Source: a virus. From it: a stretch of DNA of 64,000 nt. The notes beneath the pieces are model-generated. The model had not been told where the DNA came from. It did not search any database and worked only from the letters and a program-made list of their open reading frames with translations. The stretch covers positions 16,464 to 80,463 of IMG/VR virus record IMGVR_UViG_3300031758_000040; one strand, written 5' to 3'. Of this stretch, positions 36,644-45,791 are shown in pieces. Numbering within the stretch: position 1 is the first letter of the stretch; every line of letters begins with the position of its first letter. Made by a program: the position numbers and the translations under genes.

Positions 36644-37050
36644 TTGTCTATTTTGTTTGTGATTAACGTGGGATTTCCCGTTCTTTGCAAGTACCACTCC
36701 TTTTCCAGAGCACTTAGGCTTTCCCAAGAGTATTCAGGCTCTTCTAGCATCTCATCCTCAGTTTCATAGTAGGGCTCGTTCTTGTGACCGAGCCTCTCTA
36801 TCACGATTGACGGGCAGTTCTTAGAGAATCCCCAGCAAAATTCCTTGAAGATATTAGCTATTACTCGATAATCGACACCATATCCCTCAGCTATCCTGGA
36901 GATCCTGGTGCCCCTCATGATCTTTGCTCTAATGTGCAGTATCTCTCGAACGGTAAAGACTCGTCTAGTGTGCTCTAAATACTTTCCCATGACCTGATAG
37001 TCTTGACTCTTCTTTACTCTAGATCCATCCGATTGGCGTTCCTTGTCCAT
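36640..37050 (-). CDS. Helix-turn-helix protein (136 aa)
   Basis: VFTVREILHIRAKIMRGTRI, then RIAEGYGVDYRVIANIFKEF, is a convincing helix-turn-helix; the C-terminal half is acidic. It is part of a five-gene overlapping minus-strand operon (38182 to 36497). The start could be ATG 36990 (MGKYLEH), which would remove a 37-base overlap. Possible regulator. Confidence 0.8.
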   Translation of the reverse strand: MDKERQSDGSRVKKSQDYQVMGKYLEHTRRVFTVREILHIRAKIMRGTRISRIAEGYGVDYRVIANIFKEFCWGFSKNCPSIVIERLGHKNEPYYETEDEMLEEPEYSWESLSALEKEWYLQRTGNPTLITNKIDK

Positions 37051-37313
37051 TCCTCCTTTAGTTTTTCTATTAGTTCTTCAAAGCTATCGCTCACCCACTC
37101 TGCTTCCACTGAGTCTCCCCAGTCATCGCCCTTTGGAGTCTTTACCCAGTAGTCGATGCTGATGTCATTCGTCTTATCGTCCTGGTATATGGTGACTGAC
37201 CGCACTATTGCAGGATAGACTGCGCAATGATCTGTGTCTCCATTGGACGCTCTATATCTAGATATCGCCCACACCTGTGAACCCACCGCATATACCTCGT
37301 ATTTAGTCTTCAT
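37014..37313 (-). CDS. Hypothetical beta-rich protein (99 aa)
   Basis: A 99-residue protein, probably a small beta barrel (VGSQVWAISRYRA, VYPAIVRSVTIY). Overlaps both neighbours. Unknown. Confidence 0.8.
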   Translation of the reverse strand: MKTKYEVYAVGSQVWAISRYRASNGDTDHCAVYPAIVRSVTIYQDDKTNDISIDYWVKTPKGDDWGDSVEAEWVSDSFEELIEKLKEEWTRNANRMDLE

Positions 37314-37599
37314 CTCTTTCTTTTGGGTGCACTCCGTTCCACCATTCGTACTCTGAGTTCTTTGTCCTGAACCTAAGGTAGTCCACTTGTTCTGTTCTGA
37401 TCTCTTCCAAGATCTCCTCGACCTGAGTCGTGATCCAGATATCGTTGGATCTAATGGGTCCGACTAGGATTGACTTGCCGACCTCAGGCTCATGACCGTG
37501 AATCTTTCCGATCTCTGACTCCTCGTCCCACGCAATAGCCTCGCTTCTTAAACCTGACCAACTGCGCCTGTCTGATATTCTACGTAGATGAAACGGCAT
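37303..37599 (-). CDS. Hypothetical protein (98 aa)
   Basis: A 98-residue protein coupled by an 11-base overlap to the next gene. Not recognised. Confidence 0.8.
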   Translation of the reverse strand: MPFHLRRISDRRSWSGLRSEAIAWDEESEIGKIHGHEPEVGKSILVGPIRSNDIWITTQVEEILEEIRTEQVDYLRFRTKNSEYEWWNGVHPKERDED

Positions 37600-38182
37600 C
37601 CTTATCTGATTTTTTTAGTCTGATCAACCTGCATATATCGGCTCTCATCTTTTTTTCAAGATAAGGCCTATTTGAGCTTCCCTTTGGATGCACAGGATAC
37701 CACTTTGTTGTCTTGCCCGGCATGAAGCTTGTCTCAAATATATTCTCCTCTTTAAATAAGATTCTTTCAATTATCCAATCACTGATGAATTCAGAGATTT
37801 CCCTTTCGAGTTCAGGATTCTTTTTGAGTGCAGGTCTCTTTCTCCTCTTACGACACCACCACTCAGCGAAAGCTGAGATTCCTTCAAATGCGTTCTCAAG
37901 CCTATCCTGCTTGAAATCAGCATCAACTATAAAGTTTTCCGGAAATGATGCATCTCTTCTGTAGATCTGACATGAGTACTTATCGAGATACACTCTAAAT
38001 CCAAGTTCTTCGATCTTATCGACAACTGGCATGAGCCAGTCCCAAGAGGAGTGATACTGAGCTTCCTCAATCTTATACTCCTTGTTCTTACGAATGTAAT
38101 ACGAAGGCTCTAGTCCAGTATCATAGAAATCTTTCATGAATACTGCAATGTGATGATTGCCCTTACGAATGTATTCTTCCAT
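37580..38182 (-). CDS. Hypothetical protein (200 aa)
   Basis: A 200-residue protein. YHSSWDWLMPVVDKIEELGF is a segment I have seen in other phage proteins of unknown role. Basic C-terminal half. Confidence 0.8.
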   Translation of the reverse strand: MEEYIRKGNHHIAVFMKDFYDTGLEPSYYIRKNKEYKIEEAQYHSSWDWLMPVVDKIEELGFRVYLDKYSCQIYRRDASFPENFIVDADFKQDRLENAFEGISAFAEWWCRKRRKRPALKKNPELEREISEFISDWIIERILFKEENIFETSFMPGKTTKWYPVHPKGSSNRPYLEKKMRADICRLIRLKKSDKDAVSST

Positions 38183-38206
38183 GTTATTTTTACTATTAGT
38201 CAGTGA

Positions 38207-38812
38207 TTAGTTTTGATCTAGAGAATCCGGATAGTAGAGAAGAGTTGGATTCTTTTTCTGTATGTCTATGTCAGGGAACTTCTCCTTGAAGGATTTTGCA
38301 TCAAACTTTGCAGTGATCAGGTGATATCCGTTCTTCGTGGGAACAACTACTTCGCACTTAGGTCCAGCTGGATCCAAGCGATTGATGACCTTTGCGAGCT
38401 CGTTAACTGCATGGTAGTCGTGAGTGTCGATATCGACGATCCATCTCTTTTCTTGAGTCTTGATCTGACCGACTACTGAGTCAAAGAGACCCTTCTGGTT
38501 TTGAACACCGTCTCTTATCCTTTCAGCAAGTGAGACCATCATGTTCAAGGAAACGTCCCGATGATTCTGTTTCTGCACATGGATGTAGGCTCTGGCCCTG
38601 AATACTTCACAGAGTTGCTTGATCTCGTCCCACCTTCTCTCCAGGTGATCCATGCTCTCAATGCAATAAGTTTTAATGGTTCGCACCGACTGGTGATTGT
38701 CTCGTTCCCCTTCAGGCTGATCCTTCTTTCTTTTAAACACATAGAGCATGTAAAAGTCTCCAGGTTCAGAGAATTTTAAGAGAGGCTTAATGGTTTCTAA
38801 ATTGTCTATCAT
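38207..38812 (-). CDS. Possible small primase-polymerase-like protein (201 aa)
   Basis: RWIVDIDTHD matches the hhhDhD metal motif of archaeo-eukaryotic-type primases, and TKNGYHLIT with a later PTLLYYP is compatible, but the protein is short and the match is by eye. First gene of the minus-strand operon; TACAAT-type promoter. Confidence 0.8.
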   Translation of the reverse strand: MIDNLETIKPLLKFSEPGDFYMLYVFKRKKDQPEGERDNHQSVRTIKTYCIESMDHLERRWDEIKQLCEVFRARAYIHVQKQNHRDVSLNMMVSLAERIRDGVQNQKGLFDSVVGQIKTQEKRWIVDIDTHDYHAVNELAKVINRLDPAGPKCEVVVPTKNGYHLITAKFDAKSFKEKFPDIDIQKKNPTLLYYPDSLDQN

Positions 38813-38818
38813 AGTACT

Positions 38819-38824
38819 ATTGTA
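38819..38824 (-). promoter_or_regulatory. TACAAT-type promoter for 38812
   Basis: AAGTACAATAGTACTATG; divergent from the late promoter at 38838. Confidence 0.45.
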
Positions 38825-38837
38825 CTTAAAAATAAAA

Positions 38838-38846
38838 GATAAATAA
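38838..38846 (+). promoter_or_regulatory. Late promoter GATAAATAA
   Basis: Ends six bases before the ATG at 38852, a very short leader. Confidence 0.7.
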
Positions 38847-38851
38847 AGTAT

Positions 38852-39406
38852 ATGAAGTACTTAAAACTTTACGAACAGTTTTCTCTACAGAAAAAGAGAG
38901 TTGTGAAGGGAGAGTTCTCACCACCTAGGGGAGACTATGATGCCATGCATTCCTTTCAGTCCAGAAAGAAGGATGGCTTCGGCGGCAAGATGAACACTCT
39001 CGTGAATGAAGCACTGGCAAAGTTTTACAAGGAGCTTGGAGCAAATCCAGAGATCACCTCAATTAAGATCAACATGGACGATACTAATTGGAAGGTTTCT
39101 TGGGAAGTCACCATTGAGGAGAGCAAGGATGGTAAGGCCTGGGTGGGTCTGACTAGTAGAGGAGGAGCTGGTCGTAAGGATGGAATAAACGGATCAGTTC
39201 AACGTGCTGAAAGACAAGCAGTTAAAAAGATCTCTAACCTTGCGGCAGAGGTCGGCGACCTTGGTTTAGAATCCAAACGAGTGCTTGACTTTACTTTTCA
39301 AGGAAAGGGTGCATTCATTAGACAGATCTTTATAGCTTACACCCATCCAAAGAAGTTTCCACCGATCAAAAAGACTCAAGGAGAAATAGAGGGTTATCTT
39401 TCTTGA
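38852..39406 (+). CDS. Tagged hypothetical protein (MKYLKLYEQF, 184 aa)
   Basis: Short-form tag with LYE. The body contains ITSIKINMDDTNWKVSWEVT and a Gly-rich GLTSRGGAGRKDG loop, reminiscent of a small alpha/beta fold but unassigned. Converges with 39394-40914 with a 13-base overlap of 3' ends. Confidence 0.85.
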   Translation: MKYLKLYEQFSLQKKRVVKGEFSPPRGDYDAMHSFQSRKKDGFGGKMNTLVNEALAKFYKELGANPEITSIKINMDDTNWKVSWEVTIEESKDGKAWVGLTSRGGAGRKDGINGSVQRAERQAVKKISNLAAEVGDLGLESKRVLDFTFQGKGAFIRQIFIAYTHPKKFPPIKKTQGEIEGYLS

Positions 39407-40914
39407 GAATCTCTCTCAATCGATTCGCCTCTCTCAAGTATGTCTAGGATCTCTTGTTTTCTCTTCACTGCTCCGGCTACTGCAGGATATTTTGAAGCTC
39501 CGAAATAAACGAGGATCTCTTCAAGATCTCCAAAGATCTCCTTCGCTCTACTCACTATCCTATTTCTAAAATCAGTAGAAAGGTCGGGAAAGAGCAGGTT
39601 GAATAGCTTCGCTGAAAAAGGAGATAACCATCCCTTTTCCATGAAGAGAGACTGTGTTTCCTGTGGCGAGATGTTTCCTGAAACACGTTCATCGATTATC
39701 TCAAGTATCGGACCGATCACTGACTTATCCTCTTCAAGATTCATTCGAGGATCGTAGCTCGCAAACACTATCGTCTTTAATAGATCTCTAGGAGAGCTTG
39801 CGTCCATGTTGAACCCAGTAACGATATCTTTGATGAGTCCCTCCCGCATGATGGAAGAGTCAACTGCTGTCGCAAGTTCCTCAGGATAACCTAGACCCAA
39901 GAGGTGCTGTCTGAAATCATTTGATTTTATGATGCTTAAGTCGTTCTTATCGTGTGAATGGGTGACTCTCTTGTCCTTAGTCACTGTAGTACCAGTGATG
40001 TGTAGAGGATCTGTCGGTTTCTTGTTGAAGTTAAAGATGTTTATTTGTAAACGATCCTTTTGACCACCGTACGATCCCCAAGATCCACGGTTGATACACC
40101 AGTTAGCGATGGAACAAAGATCCTTTTGAGCCTTTTCAGTACGAATTCCTAGAACCATGTACCCATTCTTTAGGTAGAGTAGTCCAGCTTCAGGTATGAG
40201 ATCCTTTAGCTGTTCCATCTTTGATACAACATCTGATGAGGCGACTCCATCCGCAAAGCTCTCCACCCATTCTAAATATTCTTCAGCTGATTTATCTGCG
40301 AATGACTTTACTTTCTTAAGAAGACTGATCTTATTATTCGTCTCTCTGCCAGTCTCCTCATCAATGAAGTTTCCGACTTTAGCATCGATATCGTCAATGA
40401 TCTTTGCAGACTTTATCAGTCTGTCCTGGTCACGGTCACTCAACATTCTTAATCGGCGACGCAGGTCTCCTGGAGTGTCGTCAATGATCCATCGGCTCCT
40501 TTTCTTTACTTCTATTGAGTCAAATGCGTCCATCAGTGCCTCGAAACTATCTACTCCGTTTACTTGAGCCTGTTTCGCATACTCTTCGATCGGCATCGGC
40601 AGAGTATTTAACACAGCAGAATACTGCTTGATCTTCTCTAGAAGGTTAGCCAACTGATTCATTCGAACGTTATGCTCAAACCTAAAAAGAACAAAGGGAT
40701 ATACGTATCCGTCCTTGCCCTTTAGCATCGTTAGGATCGCTTGATAGTCTTTATTATTACGTAAGATCTCTCCCTGCTCCTCTTTGGGAATCTCAGAGAT
40801 GGGAACGTTCATCTTGTCAGAATAACTTTTAAGAAGATATCCCTTCGCTGCCTGGATGTTTTCGTCCATTCTAGGTTGGTCTGTAAAAGAATTAAATGAA
40901 AGTAAGTGACTCAT
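39394..40914 (-). CDS. Large tagged-like protein of unknown function (506 aa)
   Basis: A 506-residue protein starting MSHLLSFNSFTDQ, a degenerate tag. Central region: LCSIANWCINRG, WGSYGGQKDRLQINIFNFN, DPLHITGTTV, with several conserved-looking aromatic and polar residues, as in an enzyme, but no family recognised. Late promoter; probably virion-associated. Confidence 0.88.
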   Translation of the reverse strand: MSHLLSFNSFTDQPRMDENIQAAKGYLLKSYSDKMNVPISEIPKEEQGEILRNNKDYQAILTMLKGKDGYVYPFVLFRFEHNVRMNQLANLLEKIKQYSAVLNTLPMPIEEYAKQAQVNGVDSFEALMDAFDSIEVKKRSRWIIDDTPGDLRRRLRMLSDRDQDRLIKSAKIIDDIDAKVGNFIDEETGRETNNKISLLKKVKSFADKSAEEYLEWVESFADGVASSDVVSKMEQLKDLIPEAGLLYLKNGYMVLGIRTEKAQKDLCSIANWCINRGSWGSYGGQKDRLQINIFNFNKKPTDPLHITGTTVTKDKRVTHSHDKNDLSIIKSNDFRQHLLGLGYPEELATAVDSSIMREGLIKDIVTGFNMDASSPRDLLKTIVFASYDPRMNLEEDKSVIGPILEIIDERVSGNISPQETQSLFMEKGWLSPFSAKLFNLLFPDLSTDFRNRIVSRAKEIFGDLEEILVYFGASKYPAVAGAVKRKQEILDILERGESIERDSQER

Positions 40915-40940
40915 CTTTTATTGATCGTATTTTTATAGAT

Positions 40941-40950
40941 TTATTTATCT
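40941..40950 (-). promoter_or_regulatory. Late promoter AGATAAATAA
   Basis: Minus-strand element 27-36 bases before the ATG at 40914, divergent from 40965. Confidence 0.7.
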
Positions 40951-40964
40951 TTACCTAATATAAG

Positions 40965-40980
40965 AATAAATAACTAAAAT
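40965..40980 (+). promoter_or_regulatory. Late promoter AATAAATAACTAAAAT
   Basis: Same sequence as upstream of 3831; 16 bases before the ATG at 40996. Confidence 0.75.
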
Positions 40981-40995
40981 AACTTTGTTCTCATC

Positions 40996-41268
40996 ATGAG
41001 GAAGTACATCAAATCAATCAACGAAAGGTTAGCGATGGCAGAACCTGCGATCAAGCCTAAGACTCCTACTGCACCACCGGATGAAGAGAAGGGAAAGAGA
41101 CCATGGAGGCCTATTCCTACTAAGAGACCTAGCGAAAGAGAGAAAACCAAGCCTCAGTTCGCATACGAAGAGATGATTGACATGTTCTTTAACGAGCTTA
41201 ACGCAATAAAGGACACTCCAGAAGGAATGAAAATGATTCAAAAACTACACGACAAATATGTTAAATAA
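40996..41268 (+). CDS. Tagged Pro/Lys-rich protein (90 aa)
   Basis: MRKYIKSINERL carries INE. A Pro/Lys linker and a C-terminal helix follow. It overlaps the next tagged gene by 11 bases, so the two are coupled. Confidence 0.85.
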   Translation: MRKYIKSINERLAMAEPAIKPKTPTAPPDEEKGKRPWRPIPTKRPSEREKTKPQFAYEEMIDMFFNELNAIKDTPEGMKMIQKLHDKYVK

Positions 41269-42724
41269 TTTCGAAGACTATATCAATGAGGCTTCCCTTA
41301 GAGGAAACATCGGAATTCCAGGAGAAGGAGAGTCCAATGATCCTTCATGGTTAGCGAAGGTCAAAGCGGAAAAGGATCCTAAAATGGCAAGATTTGCCAT
41401 GGAAAATCGTGAAGACCTTAGTAATTTCATGGGGCTTATTGGCAAATCAAAAGCACTTCAATCAGGGCACGAGGACGCGTTATCTGACCTGACTGTTTCT
41501 TCATTTAGATTCATATTCAAGGGTCTGCTTGATGATGTTGAATTCGATTTTAAGATAGGTGATGAGGCACGATCAATGGGATCAATGACTCCAGAGGAAC
41601 CTGAACAGCCTAACGTCGAGGAAATCGTTAATCGTAAGATAATTAATGAGATCCACAAGAGAAAGATCTTAAAGACGCTTCAGCAGGGAATGGGATTGAA
41701 TTCTAAAGCGATTCTAAATCTACCTATGTTCAAGTCTGGAATCAAGACAATACTAGGAAAAACCGACGGTGAAGAATATCTTAAGCTCTTGAATAAGATC
41801 TCAGCAGTGGCTCAATTCAATGATTGGAGATTACCAGATAACCAGATAAAGACCTACTTGAAGATGTCTGGAGCTGGGGTCAATATGATTGATTTTGGAG
41901 ATAAAAAGCCAGACGAAGACGCAGCTAAGAAGATGTTAGACGATCTTGAAAAAGGAAAGGACTTTACTGAAAGCGACTCAGCTGAAGAGTTAATGGCAGA
42001 CCTTGAGATGAAGATATTTGCTAGGGGAGTTGATCTCTCAGTTCTTATCCATGAAGCGATCAAAGCAGTCTACGTTCTTCCAGTACAGCTAAGCACTGAG
42101 CACCTTTCAGAAGATGAGGCAGAACAGGTGATAATGAACACTGATACTCTACTTGATGAAGCTGAAGAGTTTAAGTACGGCACTGACATGCAGAACGATT
42201 TTCGTAAAGCAATCAACTCTCATCCGGAAGTTGAAGAGAGGTTTTCTAGCTATCGACGCGAAATGGACCGAGAAACAGGAGAGAATGTCGATTCGATATG
42301 GAATGACCTCGCGGCAGAGGAACAACGTCTCTATTGGATGGTATTTGGAATGCTTGCAACGACTGGTAAAGATGACCCTAAGGAAATGCTTAAGATTGTA
42401 TATGCAATCTTGATGAATGATAAATCAGGTATCGAAAGATTATTTTATCCCATAATTGAAGAAGCACTAGCCAACCTTGAAGCACAGTCTAAATATGGTG
42501 ACCAATCTAAAGAGGAGGAACCTCGATACGAGATGCCGACTCAAGAGGTTGAGCCGGATGTTGAGCCGGATGTTGAAAGCGAGATGAGCCAGGACGAGAT
42601 ACAAGATGCGATCATTGATGCCTATTTGAAAGGAGACATTGATAAAGCTGATCGATTACGTAAGAAGTACTTGGGAGAGGGACTAAACGTGTCCTTTAGC
42701 GCTTGGCTTAGACTCAATAGCTAA
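41258..42724 (+). CDS. Large tagged protein of unknown function (488 aa)
   Basis: MLNNFEDYINEASL is a long-form tag (INE). The body is acidic, almost wholly helical; a repeat VEPDVEPDVESE occurs near 420. The ending (NVSFSAWLRLNS) again resembles the tag, as in 260-1246. Candidate core/scaffold or packaged protein. Confidence 0.88.
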   Translation: MLNNFEDYINEASLRGNIGIPGEGESNDPSWLAKVKAEKDPKMARFAMENREDLSNFMGLIGKSKALQSGHEDALSDLTVSSFRFIFKGLLDDVEFDFKIGDEARSMGSMTPEEPEQPNVEEIVNRKIINEIHKRKILKTLQQGMGLNSKAILNLPMFKSGIKTILGKTDGEEYLKLLNKISAVAQFNDWRLPDNQIKTYLKMSGAGVNMIDFGDKKPDEDAAKKMLDDLEKGKDFTESDSAEELMADLEMKIFARGVDLSVLIHEAIKAVYVLPVQLSTEHLSEDEAEQVIMNTDTLLDEAEEFKYGTDMQNDFRKAINSHPEVEERFSSYRREMDRETGENVDSIWNDLAAEEQRLYWMVFGMLATTGKDDPKEMLKIVYAILMNDKSGIERLFYPIIEEALANLEAQSKYGDQSKEEEPRYEMPTQEVEPDVEPDVESEMSQDEIQDAIIDAYLKGDIDKADRLRKKYLGEGLNVSFSAWLRLNS

Positions 42725-42943
42725 CAATGCCAACTTTAAAGAAGCTAGGAAGGACTCATAAGCTTGGACCTAGGGATCAGAAATAGCAGATAAACTAGAG
42801 AGCAGTAACCTCCTAACCCAAAAACTTTTACCTAAATTAGAGTAAATATCAATAGAGCCTGACACTCCAGTCGGCATCAAGTCCTAGTGGCTTTTGAGTG
42901 GGTTGACCCACGATGATGTCGGCTTTAAAAAAACAGGTAAATT
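42725..42943. other. Intergenic spacer with hairpin
   Basis: No gene. GTGGGTTGACCCAC (42897-42912 region) is a perfect inverted repeat and GTCGGC occurs twice around it; it may be a terminator-like or leader structure. No late box is evident before 42944. Confidence 0.4.
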
Positions 42944-43702
42944 ATGAATTACACATCAATTAAAGGGGACTCACTGTCTCCTACTGCACACATTGCAGTG
43001 AACAGAAATCGTATGAAACAATACGATAACAAAGTCTATCTTAAAGACGGGACTCACTTTGAGATAGAGCTTTACAATCCCAAAAAATCAAAGGTGCTTG
43101 CCAAGATCTACATCGATGAAAAACTTATTTCATCGACTGGAATCGTGGTGAAACCTGGCCAGAGAGTCTTTTTAGAAAGATGGATCGATGAGCCAAAAAA
43201 GTTTATCTTTGAGACTTATGAAGTCGAGAACTCAGCTGAATCGAAGGAGGCAACTAGAGAAAACGGTAGAGTAAAAATAGAGTTTTATGATGAATTCATC
43301 AAGCTGACAGGTGGGTTCAATACTACTTGGACGCATGACTCATATCCTCCATTCGGCGGATCAACAGTCAACACAGTCTACTATTCTAATTCTAATCCTA
43401 CTTTAGGTTTTTCACTGAACGATGTCATTGGGGCAAACTCGTCAATGGTCACCTCTTCAATGCCGATCGCAGGATCCCTTGAGACTGGCCGAACTGAGAA
43501 GGGAGAGTCTTCTGACCAAGAATTCGGTCAGGACAACTCAGAATATAATTTCTGGGCAAGCAATTCAGTCTTTATCAGGATCTTGCCAGAGTCCAAAAAA
43601 CCAGTCGATCTTAAAGAGATTAGAAACTACTGCACTGATTGCGGCTCGCGTCTTAAAAAATCCAGCTGGAAGTTCTGCCCTAACTGCGGAACTAAAGTAT
43701 AA
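42944..43702 (+). CDS. Protein with C-terminal zinc ribbon (252 aa)
   Basis: Residues 25-100 are a beta domain (KVYLKDGTHFEIELYNP, KSKVLAKIYID). A Ser/Asn-rich middle follows, and the end YCTDCGSRLKKSSWKFCPNC is a classic CxxC-CxxC zinc ribbon. Probably virion- or assembly-related from its position. Unknown family. Confidence 0.88.
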   Translation: MNYTSIKGDSLSPTAHIAVNRNRMKQYDNKVYLKDGTHFEIELYNPKKSKVLAKIYIDEKLISSTGIVVKPGQRVFLERWIDEPKKFIFETYEVENSAESKEATRENGRVKIEFYDEFIKLTGGFNTTWTHDSYPPFGGSTVNTVYYSNSNPTLGFSLNDVIGANSSMVTSSMPIAGSLETGRTEKGESSDQEFGQDNSEYNFWASNSVFIRILPESKKPVDLKEIRNYCTDCGSRLKKSSWKFCPNCGTKV

Positions 43703-43724
43703 ATTTTGCCCGTCAGGCTCTAGG

Positions 43725-43756
43725 AAAAGGACTCTTGCTGAGTCCTTTTTTATTTT
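43725..43756 (+). terminator. Intrinsic terminator after 42944-43702
   Basis: AAGGACTC / GAGTCCTT, five-base loop, T7. Confidence 0.85.
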
Positions 43757-43763
43757 AGTTTAA

Positions 43764-43772
43764 GATAAATAA
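43764..43772 (+). promoter_or_regulatory. Late promoter GATAAATAA
   Basis: 16-24 bases before the ATG at 43788. Confidence 0.7.
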
Positions 43773-43787
43773 TAAAAAACTTTCAAA

Positions 43788-44114
43788 ATGGCAAAATTTA
43801 ATACTATCCATGTTTTTGGATTTGGGGATGTTCAGCTTATCGGAGAGAAAAAAGGTACAATAAAAGCTGACACCATGACTAAACTTACTGCTCTAGTTGA
43901 CCATGTCAAGACTTTTAAACCTGAAGATGTGACTCTTACTGACTATCATGTTATCCACATCTTTAATGGAGAGTCAGTTCGATATTTAGGAGTTAGAGCA
44001 GAGGATACTACTGCTGAGACTTCATTTTTAGTTAAGATCTCAGAAGTGGACGCAACGATTCTTGAGGAATTCATAGCAGAACTGGAAGCAGCTATCCCAG
44101 TAGAAGCACAATAA
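43788..44114 (+). CDS. Small probable virion protein (108 aa)
   Basis: A 108-residue alpha/beta protein (FNTIHVFGFGDVQLIG, VIHIFNGESVRYLG) in an isolated late unit with strong promoter and terminator, a layout expected for an abundant structural protein (inference). Confidence 0.88.
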   Translation: MAKFNTIHVFGFGDVQLIGEKKGTIKADTMTKLTALVDHVKTFKPEDVTLTDYHVIHIFNGESVRYLGVRAEDTTAETSFLVKISEVDATILEEFIAELEAAIPVEAQ

Positions 44115-44140
44115 TTTTACAATTACAAATAAATTTAATG

Positions 44141-44168
44141 AAAAAGGATCTCCAATGAGATCCTTTTT
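44141..44168 (+). terminator. Intrinsic terminator after 43788-44114
   Basis: AAGGATCTC / GAGATCCTT, CAAT loop, T5. Confidence 0.85.
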
Positions 44169-44173
44169 GCTTT

Positions 44174-44182
44174 TATAAATAA
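44174..44182 (+). promoter_or_regulatory. Late promoter TATAAATAA
   Basis: 23-31 bases before the ATG at 44205. Confidence 0.7.
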
Positions 44183-44204
44183 AAGTAGATAACACGCTTT
44201 TATT

Positions 44205-44831
44205 ATGTCGAATCACCTATTACACAAAGGATTCCTAGCTCAGAGACAAAGGAATCAGATCCTAAACTTCGTTAATTCTTTAAGGTCTGATGGAGACTTA
44301 ACTAATCCTCATCTTAAAGAGCTCATAGGAAAGCTAAATGGCTTTTCTTGCATGTTTGACCTGAGTCAGAATGAGATCTCGGGCAAGATCTCCCAATACC
44401 AAGCTGGGGGTGCAGTCGTCCAGACAGAGATACCTAATGTTTTTCGCGACATCGCTGAGAGTGTCTGCAAAGAAGTAGGGATTCCAAACAAGAATTCCTT
44501 CTTGCAGATAGTTGACATGGACGAGGGAGGAACTATTGGAGCGCACTATGATGCCGGCTTTGACGGACTCATAAACTATAAGTGTAACGTGAGTGTGCTC
44601 TCAGGACCCTACGAGTTCGCAATAGAGAAGGAGATAGTAAACGTTGAAGAGACTGATCTCTATTGTTTTGAAGCCAGTCTATACAAGCACTGGACACCAA
44701 ATCCTTTTAAGAGTAGAAGAGTGCTGCTTAGTTTTGGATTCATGTTAGAGTACGAGGAGTTGGGACGAAGTAAGTCGGATCCTAGAATTAGGCTAAGCGA
44801 ACGAATACAGCGACACTTTCAGGATAAATAA
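44205..44831 (+). CDS. 2-oxoglutarate/Fe(II)-dependent oxygenase-like protein (late)
   Basis: A 208-residue protein. H114-Y-D116 (GAHYDAG), H162 (YKHWTPNP) and R171/R172 (RRVLLSFGF) give the 2-His-1-Asp triad plus the 2OG-binding Arg in the right order. Little similarity to the early oxygenase at 4981 beyond the motif. Made late, so it may act on virion proteins or progeny DNA (inference). Confidence 0.85.
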   Translation: MSNHLLHKGFLAQRQRNQILNFVNSLRSDGDLTNPHLKELIGKLNGFSCMFDLSQNEISGKISQYQAGGAVVQTEIPNVFRDIAESVCKEVGIPNKNSFLQIVDMDEGGTIGAHYDAGFDGLINYKCNVSVLSGPYEFAIEKEIVNVEETDLYCFEASLYKHWTPNPFKSRRVLLSFGFMLEYEELGRSKSDPRIRLSERIQRHFQDK

Positions 44832-44838
44832 CTAAAAT
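44823..44838 (+). promoter_or_regulatory. Late promoter GATAAATAACTAAAAT
   Basis: Overlaps the stop codon of the preceding gene; precedes 44852. Confidence 0.75.
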
Positions 44839-44851
44839 AAACTTAGATAGA

Positions 44852-45775
44852 ATGTCATTCATCAATTGGGGAAACGAGACGCCCGAACAAAGAGCTCTTC
44901 GCGCAAAGCTAGAACAGGATGCTCTATTTGAGCAAGCAATAAGAATCAAGATGCAGTCACAAGGCGGAGTTGGCGCAGCAGGTAGCGGCGGCGGATATGA
45001 TCCATTGGAGGGACTATTTGGAGTCTCATTCGATGGTCTAATATACACAGTAGACCGAACTGAAGCCAATTGGCCATTCAACTTCGAGAATTTTCCTGAT
45101 CTGACCGTAATCACCCTAAACACAGACGATGATCGTTTATACGCAGCGGTTGATTTTGGTGGAGAAGTATATTTCATACGAATCGACAAGGAGACCAGAG
45201 AGTTTACCTTCTTTGATAATAACATCAACGATTATGCGACAAAGGGAGCAAGCTCTCTGTATTATGAAGGTAATGGGAGTTTTATCTATCTAGATAACGG
45301 TTTCAAGAAGACTGGAGTGTCTAGCATCATTAGAGTGACACTGAACGAATTAGCCGAAACGGTCGATGTGACTGAAGTATCTGAAGTCGATGACGGCGTG
45401 ACAGGTTACCTACTTAGAAACCTCTTTCTGTATGATGGAACTCCATGGGCGATAGCGTATGCTGGGCCAGATATAATCATAGGGCCTTTTGATATAGATG
45501 CAGGCGACTTTATCTATTCTAACATACTCGTTCCTTCTCCTAGTGAGACTAGAGTGGAGTTGATACTTGGAGTATTCAGCACAGTCGAGCACAGAGGCAC
45601 AGTTTACTCTGCGATAGTGTTTGCAGACTCTGAACTAGATGGAGATCCTAACCTTGGACTCTTTAAGGTGGATACTGAGACGGGCGGAGCTCTTGCGCCG
45701 TATTATGTCTCATACATAAAGAACCTGAACCTTGAGAGTCAAGGTACATCGATACTATCGCTATTTAGCTACTAA
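44852..45775 (+). CDS. Modular surface protein: MSFINWG module plus beta-propeller-like domain
   Basis: A 307-residue protein. The N-module (MSFINWGNETPEQ, then KLEQDALFEQAIRIKMQSQG) is shared with 3262 and 33449; a Gly hinge follows. The rest has repeated strands of the type DRLYAAVDFGGEVYFIRID and GSFIYLDNGF, suggesting a beta-propeller. Probable fibre/decoration variant. Confidence 0.88.
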   Translation: MSFINWGNETPEQRALRAKLEQDALFEQAIRIKMQSQGGVGAAGSGGGYDPLEGLFGVSFDGLIYTVDRTEANWPFNFENFPDLTVITLNTDDDRLYAAVDFGGEVYFIRIDKETREFTFFDNNINDYATKGASSLYYEGNGSFIYLDNGFKKTGVSSIIRVTLNELAETVDVTEVSEVDDGVTGYLLRNLFLYDGTPWAIAYAGPDIIIGPFDIDAGDFIYSNILVPSPSETRVELILGVFSTVEHRGTVYSAIVFADSELDGDPNLGLFKVDTETGGALAPYYVSYIKNLNLESQGTSILSLFSY

Positions 45776-45791
45776 AAAAAATATTAAGTAT

